This document shows, in pieces, positions 14,097-50,706 of a stretch of DNA of 64,000 nucleotides; within the stretch, counting starts at the first letter, position 1; every line of letters begins with the position of its first letter. The notes under the pieces were generated by a model. It saw only the letters and a list, made by a program, of their open reading frames with translations. It was not told the origin of the DNA and made no database searches. The DNA is from Syngnathus acus. Taxonomy: Eukaryota; Chordata; Actinopteri; Syngnathiformes; Syngnathidae. The stretch spans positions 8,674,501 through 8,738,500 of the forward strand of contig NC_051094.1 of NCBI RefSeq assembly GCF_901709675.1. Direction: 5' to 3'. Made by a program: the position numbers and the translations under genes.

Positions 14097-14253
14097 ATTG
14101 TCCGTGGCTTCCCAGCGTGTCAGTGGGCCAACCGAGCCGACCCCAATAGCTGATTGACAACAACCCGGCCGCCGACAGACCTCCATCCTCTTCTTTCCGA
14201 TTGGCTGGCCGCCACAGCTTCCCCCATCCTGACTGGCTCTGGCGGGAGAGTGG
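14097..14253 (+). other. setbp1: setbp1 5'UTR part of exon 2
   Basis: The acceptor at 14095-14096 follows a good pyrimidine tract (CTTTCACCTGCTCTCTCCTCAG). From there to 14253 there is no ATG, so the start at 14254 is the first in this exon. The segment contains TGATTGACAA near 14150 and an inverted CCAAT (ATTGG at 14200). GC boxes lie just inside the coding part (about 14293-14320), so a second promoter here is possible. Confidence 0.6.
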
Positions 14254-37200
<22,947 letters not shown>

Positions 37201-40155
37201 ACTCGCTGGAGAAAGCAACTCTGTAAATGAACATCCTTATCAGACCCAGTGCCCTTAATCCGGTGACTCCGTGGTGCACTTTGATTTCGGGGGAATGACA
37301 CAGGTCAGAACACTTGCGGTGCCAGCTCTCAGTTTGAACGTGAGCCTTTTAAGGCTTCCTTGGACCTGCATTTAATAGGGCACTATCTGGATTCATTTAA
37401 TCCTGAAGAATTGTGTGGTACTAATGAAATTGTAGGACATCGTGTGACTCTTTATGTATCTCATACAGTCATGTGTATGGTACTTCATGATACTGTATCA
37501 AAACGTGGCGTGAGCCATATATTACCAGCAATGGGAGGGTGGGAGGGATATACGGGGGGGTATGATTCATATAAAACTGTGCAGCTCAGCTTTCTTTCTG
37601 CCTTTCTGAAGGAGCCTGTCAAAGAGAATACAGCAGTAATTAAGCCACCTTACCCTTGTACTTTTCCTGGTGTTTGCTCTTACCGTCTGTGGCGTCTGTG
37701 TGAGGATTTCTATCAGTCCACCCCTGCAGCTTAATCCCATATCCTTTTTGCCCCTTCTCCCAATCTAGAGATTTTATCACCAATACAGGAGAGGTTGACA
37801 ACCTCTCCTGGACGCTGACCTAAAGGCAATACGGTGGACGAGAGCGTCCTAGACTGTACATAGACAAAACTTCAACTCTCGCTTGCCTTGTCCGACAGGA
37901 AACCAGCTCACAGACACGTACTGGAATTCAGTATATCCGATTTCGTTGCTGTACTATAGACAATGAACGTTGCATATTGTTTCTCTAACCAAAAACAGAC
38001 ATGGATGCGACGCAAGACGAGTTTGTTTTCAGATAGAAACCACATGTATTCAGTCATACACTCATAATTGTGTTTATATCTTGGGCGGGAGGGGGAGGGG
38101 CGTTGTATACAGTGGGAATATCAGGTGTGTTTGTGTTTTTTTTGTTGTTGTTGTAAACCTTAAAAGTTGGTTTAATGCACTATATAAAAAAAAAAAACTG
38201 TACACTTGCATCAATCAAATGCAGCACTTAAATGCTTGTTCCAGCCTTATGGTTTTTGGCCTTGGATGGTGTGGATATCCATTCCGGAGAGCATGCATTA
38301 CTTTTAATCAATTTGTATATGCAGGCTGCGCAGCCAAAAGCGTCAAATCGAATCCCGGCTAGGAATTTAATGGAGAGGGCTCACTCCAATCTAGTGTTTG
38401 GAAAAGCTGACCCCACTCTTTATGCTTTCATTTCAAAAGAACTATTTTTGGGACAGAAAATCAAGAATCCAGTATTTTGAAGCCAAAGTCTCAGTATTAA
38501 TTGTGAGGGCGTTTTCATTCAACAAAATTTAAATCAGCGTCTTTATCCTGTTGGAACCCATGTAAATCACCCCGTTGTGCACTCTAGAATGTAGCCAGGA
38601 TTGCTTTCATGTCAACGTGTACTGTGTCTTTTTACCAATCTAGTGTTTATTCCGTATATAAAGAAATATTATTCAGTGTTCTATTTCAGGAGATTCCGTT
38701 TTCTTTGGACAGGGTGGGATTCTCAGTTGCAGCAGCTCAACTTGTGCCTTATGATTTCTGTTGTTCTCTTATAGGAAATGACATTTGACCTGAGAAATAC
38801 AGTAGCGAGCGGAAAATAGTCATGATTGTGCACAGAGTATCACATGGATCTTGGATATCGGAACCACAGCACCATTTGACACAAATTGTCCGAAGCCAGC
38901 GAGAACGTGGCGACTGGTAAATATCGCGTACTTTCCTGAACACTGCGTTGTTTGACTTTTTGCCACCACTCTGCTAGATGACTTTCAAATTGAAGATATT
39001 TCGTTACAGTTCACTTACATAACGGTACCGCTTAAGTATAATAAGGCTTTTCAAACTGGTTATCAATTAGGCTTCATGAAACCTTGATAAACTGCTCGCG
39101 GTAATTAAAAACAGCGAGAGCAAAGGACTACCTGCCAAATTGTTAGCACCTACTTAGCACTATTGCTTCAGCCATCTGCCAAACAGGTCATTCATTGTTA
39201 AATTATGATTTGTATAAACCTCCATTTTGTTTGCAGTTACGTGGAGATTACAAAATCAGAAATGTAAAACTACATAAAGTATGGTAGTATTTTTTACCAA
39301 ACAATGACCCCAGTTGGCTGAAGGTGCTGTGTGTATTAATGATTCACAATAATTTCCCAACAGAATTATTAGCATCATTTACAAAGTATAACGATATTGT
39401 AAAGTGGAACTCACATCTGCGTTGTGAATTACGAGTAACAAACAGCTGTATAATTAACAAAGGAGGCTGACACGTTCACAAATCCTTGTTAGCTATGCAC
39501 TTAAAATGCATTTCAACAAACAAAGAGAACCAAGTGGTCTTGTGTATTCAACAAAATGATCTCATGTCACAAAAATTGTGACAAACACCGGGATTATTTT
39601 GTAAAACAAGTTGTGCATAACGCAACTAACATTCAATGTATAGCGCGTTTTCTTCAGAAACATTCACCTACTGGTGAGGCGGGAAATGTGGAAAGAAATT
39701 CCCTGAAAAATTCAAAATGAACCAAAAGTCAATTATCTGGCCAAGCATATTTCAGGGGGGGGGCCAGTGCCCCCGTGTCCCATCACCAGCTCTGCCAGTG
39801 ACTGTAGTAATGGTGTCCATGGATGGTTGAAATTGTGTCATAAAACCACAGTATTGAAGCAGCAGTCTTTCTATTCAGAATGCTCCAAAACCGACACACA
39901 ATTAATTTGGGAAAAAGCCATTTTGGTGGCGATCCTACACATGGATCTCCATCGAACAAGGGTAATTCATAGCCTGGCAAGTCAGACCATTGCATAGTGT
40001 GGCGTCGCAGTGATGCGCATTTCTGAGCAAACAGTTGAAAATAACCGAACCATCAAACAGCACACGTGACGTGTAGGAAAAAATCTACATCTTTCGAAAT
40101 AAATACTTTCACTTCCGTCGGCTGACTCTATGTCTTTCCAGTAATTTAATGCTGA

Positions 40156-40412
40156 ATTAAAGGGCAAGTCAACCCCGAAATCTTCATTACAATATGTTAT
40201 ATGTCCCCCGCTAATTTAAACACGGCATTCTGCTTATTATTGTGTTTACAGAATATAAGTTAAGCAGCAAAATTCACCCATTTTTATCTATCTCAGGGGG
40301 CGGCCATTTTGCCACTTGCTGTCGACTGAAATTGACATCACAGTTTCCCGATTCTCAGATCGCAACCAATCACGGCTCGGTTTCAGAAAAACTGGTGAGC
40401 CGTGACTGGTTG
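40156..40412 (+). mobile_element. MITE-like fragment with terminal hairpin, in setbp1 3'UTR
   Basis: Begins TTAAAGGGCAAGTCAACCCC, a terminus seen widely in fish, possibly piggyBac-like because of the TTAA. It continues through GGCGGCCATTTTGCCACTTG to a hairpin with arms 40,363-40,378 and 40,397-40,412 (15 of 16 bp paired, 18-nt loop). No matching opposite end was found, so it is truncated. The family name is uncertain. Confidence 0.5.
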
Positions 40413-41743
40413 TAAATAGCCAGACCTAATCCCTGGTACGGTATTGGGCCTGGCTTGCTTGGCTAAGTAATTCAAACATGCCTTATCTAACCCCCCCCTC
40501 CTTCCCACTTTTCGACCTGAATTGAGAGTCCCTGCAGAACAACAACCATTTTGCCCGCAGCCTGTTGAGGAAGTACAGTTTGTTTGTTTGTTTGTCGGGT
40601 AGTTCTCTGAGCACCCCTCCCTAATACACAACCCCTAAAAATCAACTCATCCCAGTCGCTGTGTGTTTGACCTTGCCCTGCGTGAAGACTCCCAGCGCTC
40701 TGCAGTGTGTTGTGGATCGTGCACTGTGGTATGGCAGTAGTGTGTTGCTTGTCGAGTTGAACATCCCAGATGTTGTCTGTCTTTTTGTCTATTATCTGCT
40801 ACCAGCCAATGCTCCGGTGCCTTCTAACACTGACAAGTATTGTCCTAAACCTGAGCTTTCCCATCGACCTGGCCACGGGTTGTGATCATGACGAGGGTTC
40901 GTGATATCGTTGACCAGTGGCTCTGATTTTGACATTGTGCTATGTTGCGTTCGCTGCAGCTCGTTCATGCCAGTAATCTATTAGCGGCTAAGCAGGGATA
41001 CGCTGTAATGGTCCCTTCAAATTTGAGCATTCTGTCAGGCAGAGCCTCTTACTGTATGTAGTCATCCTCGCAGGTTGTAGAGTCACATTTGTAAGCGAAT
41101 ATTACAAGCAGATGAATCGGTGAGAAAAAACAATAAATGTACTTCTTTAGAGCACAAAGTGAGGGCATATTTTAGTTTGTATACATAGTGAATTTGAGCC
41201 TTTTTCTAGAGTGGCTTTCCTTTCTTCGCATGCTCAACTTGATTGTATGCATAAGTATTTTAGACGAGCCGAAAGTTGAATTTGGAGCAACACTTGTACA
41301 TTGTTTGATATTTTTCTTTTTGTAAGGAATTTTTTAATTCACGAAGCATTTTTTGTACATTGTATGAATATGGAAAAAAAAACCTGCAAATATTTGACAT
41401 ATAGATGAAATACTAGATGCGCATGCGTATGCATATATTCTTCACCGTATGTATGTGCGCATCTACACATATATTTTGTATTTGCATTTGCTAGCATACA
41501 GATATATGTCTTTAAGCACATATATACATGCAATGTATATGTATATCCATGTCTGTCGGCATGCTTTTGGTCATGTTGCTCTTTCATGATCTTGTAGGTA
41601 TTTTTTTGTTTTGTTTTGTTTAACTTGGTTTTGCTGAAAAAGAAAAGCTCATTCTTTTGCTATCCTTCCGTTGGCTGGCTGCATTGAGCACTTATTAAGA
41701 AGAACTACAGTTGAAGTTGTTCATGTTATCCATTGTGTGAAAT

Positions 41744-41749
41744 AATAAA
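41744..41749 (+). promoter_or_regulatory. setbp1: Probable setbp1 poly(A) signal
   Basis: AATAAA in the context AATAATAAATGACTTTATTG, followed within 40 nt by a T-rich run (41,785-41,802). It lies at the end of the T-rich UTR-like sequence. Earlier AATAAA copies at about 40,098 and 41,131 are possible alternative sites. Confidence 0.65.
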
Positions 41750-41769
41750 TGACTTTATTGACATCTTAT

Positions 41770-46540
<4,771 letters not shown>

Positions 46541-46746
46541 CGCAACCGTAGCGCGCCGCCGACCGCCCAACTGCACCGCGCTGGTCGCATTATTGCGACA
46601 GAGCCGTCGCTGAAATTTAGAAAATATATATAGAAATAATATAAGTCCTGATGTACTTTCTAAAATTTAAGTGGACCTCAGTGCGCAGGGAGCTTAATTT
46701 GATCCGGTCGCGCAACCGCAGCGCGCCGGGCGCTCACTGTCGCGTT
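46541..46746. other. CpG-rich spacer flanking the telomere-like array
   Basis: Between the microsatellite and the CCCTAA array. A 20-bp motif of the form CGCGCAACCGYAGCGCGCCG occurs at 46,539-46,558 and again at 46,709-46,728 in the same orientation, 170 bp apart. The intervening DNA is AT-rich in its centre. No gene was seen. Confidence 0.6.
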
Positions 46747-49690
46747 CCTAACCCTAACCCTAGCTCTTACCCTAGCTCTAACCCTAACCCTTGCCCCTAA
46801 CCCTAGCTCTAACCCTAACCCTAGCTCTAACCCTAACCCCTAACCCCTAACCCTAACCCCTAGCTCTAACCCTAACACTAACCCTAGCTTTACCCCTAAC
46901 CCTAGCCCTAACCCTAGCTCTAGCTCTAACCCTAACCCTAACCCTAGCTCTAACCCTAACCCTAGCTTTAACCCTAACCCTAGCTCTTACCCTAGCTCTA
47001 ACCCTAACCCTTGCCCCTAACCCTAGCTCTAACCCTAACCCCTAGCTCTAACCCTAACACTAACCCTAGCTCTACCCCTAACCCTAGCCCTAACCCTAGC
47101 TCTAACCCTAACTCTAACCCTAACCCCTAACCCCTAGCTCTAACCCTAACACTAACCCTAGCTCTACCCCTAACCCTAGCTCTAACCCTAACCCTAGCTT
47201 TAACCCTAGCTCTAACCCTAACCCTTGCCCCTAACCCTAGCTCTAACCCTAACCCTAGCTTTAACCCTAACCCTAGCTCTTACCCTAGCTCTAACCCTAA
47301 CCCTTGCCCCTAACCCTATCTCTAACCCTAACCCCTAGCTCTAACCCTAACACTAACCCTAGCTCTACCCCTAACCCTAGCCCTAACCCTAGCTCTAACC
47401 CTAACTCTAACCCTAACCCCTAACCCTAACCCCTAGCTCTAACCCTAACACTAACCCTAGCTCTACCCCTAACCCTAACCCTAGCTCTAACCCTAACCCT
47501 AACCCTAGCTTTAACCCTAGCTCTAACCCTAACCCTTGCCCCTAACCCTAGCTCTAACCCTAGCTCTAACCCTAACCCCTAGCTCTAACCCTAACCCCTA
47601 GCTCTAACCCTAACACTAACCCTAGCTCGACCCCTAACCCTAACCCTAACCACTAACCCTAACCCCTAGCTCTAACCCTAACACTAACCCTAGCTCTACC
47701 CCTAACCCTAACCCTAGCTCTAACCCTAACCCTAACCCTAGCTTTAACCCTAACCCTAGCTCTAACCCTAACCCTAGCTCTAACCCTAACCCCTAGCTCT
47801 AACCCTAACACTAACCCTAGCTCTACCCCTAACCCTAGCTCTAACCCTAACTCTAACCCTAACCACTAACCCTAACCACTAACCCTAACCCCTAGCTCTA
47901 ACCCTAACACTAACCCTAGCTCTACCCCTAACCCTAACCCTAACCCTAACCCTAGCTCTAACCCTAACCCTTGCCCCTAACCCCTAGCTCTAACCCTAAC
48001 ACTAACCCTAGCTCTACCCCTAACCCTAACCCTAGCTCTAACCCTAACCCTAGCTTTAACCCTAGCTCTAACCCTAACCCTTGCCCCTAACCCTAGCTCT
48101 AACCCTAACCCTAGCTCTAACCCTAACCCCTAGCTCTAACCCTAACCCCTAGCTCTAACCCTAACACTAACCCTAGCTCTACCCCTAACCCTAACCCTAA
48201 CCACTAACCCTAACCCCTAGCTCTAACCCTAACACTAACCCTAGCTCTACCCCTAACCCTAACCCTAGCTCTAACCCTAACCCTAACCCTAGCTTTAACC
48301 CTAACCCTAGCTCTAACCCTAACCCTAGCTCTAACCCCTAGCTCTAACCCTAACCCTAGCTCTAACCCTAACCCCTAGCTCTAACCCTAACACTAACCCT
48401 AGCTCTACCCCTAACCCTAGCTCTAACCCTAACCCTAGCTCTAACCCTAACCCCTAGCTCTAACCCTAACACTAACCCTAGCTCTACCCCTAACCCTAGC
48501 TCTAACCCTAACTCTAACCCTAACCACTAACCCTAACCACTAACCCTAACCCCTAGCTCTAACCCTAACACTAACCCTAGCTCTACCCCTAACCCTAACC
48601 CTAACCCTAACCCTAACCCTAGCTCTAACCCTAACCCTTGCCCCTAACCCCTAGCTCTAACCCTAACACTAACCCTAGCTCTACCCCTAACCCTAACCCT
48701 AGCTCTAACCCTAACCCTAGCTTTAACCCTAGCTCTAACCCTAACCCTTGCCCCTAACCCTAGCTCTAACCCTAACCCTAGCTCTAACCCTAACCCCTAG
48801 CTCTAACCCTAACCCCTAGCTCTAACCCTAACACTAACCCTAGCTCTACCCCTAACCCTAACCCTAACCACTAACCCTAACCCCTAGCTCTAACCCTAAC
48901 ACTAACCCTAGCTCTACCCCTAACCCTAACCCTAGCTCTAACCCTAACCCTAACCCTAGCTTTAACCCTAACCCTAGCTCTAACCCTAACCCTAGCTCTA
49001 ACCCCTAGCTCTAACCCTAACCCTAACCCTAACACTAACCCTAGCTCTACCCCTAACCCTAGCTCTAACCCTAACTCTAACCCTAACCACTAACCCTAGC
49101 TCTTACCCTATTCCTAACCGTAACCCTAGCTCTAACCCTAACCCTAGCTCTTACCCTAACCCTAACCCTAACCCTAACCCTAGCTCTAACCCTAACCCCT
49201 AGCTCTAACCCTAACCCCTAGCTCTAACCCTAACACTAACCCTAGCTCTACCCCTAACCCTAACCCTAACCCTAGCTCTAACCCTAACCCTAGCTCTAAC
49301 CCTAACCCTAGCTCTAACCCTAACCCCTAGCTCTAACCCTAACACTAACCCTAGCTCTACCCCTAACCCTAGCTCGACCCCTAACCCTAACTCTAACCCT
49401 AACCACTAACCCTAACCCCTAGCTCTAACCCTAACACTAACCCTAGCTCTACCCCTAACCCTAACCCTAACCCTAGCTCTAACCCCTAACCCTAGCTCTT
49501 ACCCTATTCCTAACCGTAACCCTAGCTCTAACCCTAACCCTAGCTCTTACCCTAGCTCTAACCCTAACTCTAAGCCTTGCCTCTAACCCTAACCGTAGCT
49601 CTAACCCTAACCCCTAGCTCTAACCCCAACCCTAAACTCTAACCCCTAACCCTAGCTCTAACACCAACCCCAACCCGAGCTCTAACCCCA
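46747..49690. repeat. Interstitial telomere-like array (CCCTAA / CCCTAGCTCTAA)
   Basis: About 2.9 kb of tandem units on the + strand. The core is the vertebrate telomere hexamer CCCTAA, interspersed with a CTAGCTCTAA variant and rarer forms (CACTAA, CCCCTAA, CTTTAA, CTTGCCCCTAA). Blocks recur in the same order: the CCACTAACCCTAACCACTAA cluster at about 47,863 reappears near 48,523, and the CCACTAACCCTAACCCC block at about 48,201 reappears near 48,868. This suggests a higher-order duplication of about 660 bp. The array degenerates toward 49,600-49,690. It is not a chromosome end, because unique genes lie on both sides. Confidence 0.95.
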
Positions 49691-49767
49691 GGCCTAAGGA
49701 GGTATATGGTTTTATGGGGGAGCACACGAGCAACTCTGTTGCAAATTTTTCAAGGATAAAATATTTT

Positions 49768-49839
49768 TGGTCCCACTGGGATTTGAACTCAGGTCGCTGG
49801 GGTGAGAGTACAGAGCACTAACCACTACACTATGGAACC
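49768..49839 (-). tRNA. tRNA-like unit A: tRNA-Gln body, CTC anticodon
   Basis: A 72-nt minus-strand unit starting GGTTCCATAGTGTAGTGGTT. The acceptor stem pairs (one G-U wobble). The A-box and B-box (GAGTTCAAATC) are present, and the anticodon loop CTCTCAC gives anticodon CTC (Glu). The body is close to vertebrate tRNA-Gln(CTG), not tRNA-Glu. One mismatch occurs in each of the anticodon and T stems and the D-stem is weak. A T4 run follows about 10 nt downstream. It may be a gene, a pseudogene or part of a tRNA-derived satellite. Confidence 0.6.
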
Positions 49840-49934
49840 CACGCCTATATTGCATTGAAGTTACCTATATGGTTTTATGGCGCAGCTCACAAGCAAACAG
49901 TAAAGATAGGAACAGGTAAATGCCAAAATAGTTG

Positions 49935-50006
49935 AGGTTCCACCGAGACTTGAACTCGGATCGCTGAATTGAGAGTCCAGAGCACTAACCACTACACTAC
50001 GGAACC
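49935..50006 (-). tRNA. tRNA-like unit B: best-preserved copy, CTC anticodon
   Basis: The acceptor, anticodon and T stems all pair (with wobbles); the T arm is CCGAG/CTCGG. The A-box TAGTGTAGTGG and B-box GAGTTCAAGTC are intact, and the anticodon loop CTCTCAA gives CTC. The D-stem relies on G-U pairs. A TTTT run lies about 10 nt past the 3' end. The sequence is close to tRNA-Gln except at the third anticodon base, so a charged product would be ambiguous between Gln and Glu. This is the copy most likely to be transcribed. Confidence 0.65.
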
Positions 50007-50101
50007 CAGGCCTATATTGCATGGAAGTTACGTTTATGGTTTTATGGAGCAGCTCACAAGCAAATAGTAAAGATAGGAACAGGTAAATGCCAAAATAGGT
50101 A

Positions 50102-50173
50102 AGGTTCCACTGAGACTTGAACTCGGATCACTGAGGTGAGAGTCCAGCGCACTAACCACTACAGTATGGAACC
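50102..50173 (-). tRNA. tRNA-like unit C, CTC anticodon, likely pseudogene
   Basis: Same 72-nt form. The A-box reads TACTGTAGTGG (G to C at its third base), which also breaks the first D-stem pair. The anticodon and T stems each have a mismatch. Anticodon loop CTCTCAC. Pol III termination run downstream. Confidence 0.5.
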
Positions 50174-50266
50174 CACGCCATTAAATGATGGAAGTTACCT
50201 ATATGGTTTTATGGAGCAGCTCACAAGCAAAGTATAGATAGGAATAGGTAAATGCCAAAATAGTCA

Positions 50267-50338
50267 AGGTTCCACTGAGACTTGAACTCAGGTCGCTGGG
50301 ATGAGAGTCCAGAGCACTAACCACTACAGTATGGAACC
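50267..50338 (-). tRNA. tRNA-like unit D, CTC anticodon
   Basis: The T arm is perfectly paired (CTGAG/CTCAG) and the acceptor stem is intact. It has the same A-box G-to-C change as unit C and one anticodon-stem mismatch. Anticodon loop CTCTCAT. It follows unit C at 165 bp. Confidence 0.5.
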
Positions 50339-50429
50339 CACACCATTACTTCATGGAAGTTACGTATATGGTTTTATGGAGCAGCTCACAAGCAGTATAG
50401 ATAGGAATAGGTAAATGCCAAAAAAGGTG

Positions 50430-50494
50430 AGGTTTCACTGAGACTTGAACTCGGATCAGTAGATTCAGAGTCCAGTGTGCTAACCACTACACCA
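50430..50494 (-). pseudogene. tRNA-like unit E, CTG anticodon, 5' end cut off
   Basis: The only copy with the true tRNA-Gln loop CTCTGAA (anticodon CTG) and a well-paired D-stem (GTGT/GCAC). The 5' acceptor half is missing because hAT-like sequence (CAGGGGTGGCCAACC) begins at 50,493. It therefore cannot form a full tRNA. Confidence 0.6.
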
Positions 50495-50660
50495 GGGGTG
50501 GCCAACCGGTCCGAGACTAAGAGCCACATTTTTTTACTGTGTACTGCAAAGAGCCACGTATCCATTATTTGTAATGAGAAAAATAGATTCGGAATTCGAC
50601 CGATTCACTTTTCGAACTGCCTTCTGGAACGGATTGTGGTCAAAAACCGAGGTTTGACTG
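50493..50660 (+). mobile_element. hAT-type terminus inserted in the tRNA-like array
   Basis: Starts CAGGGGTGGCCAACCGG and carries repeated GAGCCAC motifs, the standard left end of a fish hAT family. It is followed by a second transposon-like end (CGAGGTTTGACTGTA). No opposite hAT terminus or target duplication was found. It interrupts tRNA-like unit E. Confidence 0.55.
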
Positions 50661-50670
50661 TACTTGATAT

Positions 50671-50706
50671 TTAAGGGTTAGGGTGAGGGTTAGGTCTCGG
50701 TGGGAC
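50671..50706 (+). repeat. Inverted remnant: TTAGGG units plus tRNA-like 3' end
   Basis: AAGGGTTAGGGTGAGGGTTAG is telomere-like but in the opposite orientation to the main array. It runs directly into TCTCGGTGGGACC, which resembles the 3' end of the tRNA-like units on the + strand. It looks like a small inverted piece of the same array. Confidence 0.5.

Larger units (their letters stand above)
37201..41765 (+). other. setbp1: setbp1 3'UTR (inferred extent)
   Basis: No coding sequence follows the stop. The strand is AT-rich with many ATTTA-type and TTTTGTA motifs, and the last kilobase is T-rich. A good poly(A) signal occurs only near 41,744 (earlier AATAAA at about 40,098 and 41,131). The human gene also has a 3'UTR of several kb. 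Two repeat insertions lie within it. Confidence 0.6.

Noticed and set aside
46747-49690. A true chromosome end or assembly end
   Set aside because: Unique genes in conserved order lie on both sides, and most units are variants of the telomere hexamer, not perfect copies.
49768-50494. CRISPR-like array (regular repeats with spacers)
   Set aside because: The DNA is from a vertebrate. The repeats are 72-nt tRNA-like bodies and the spacers are themselves repeated, so this is tandem duplication.
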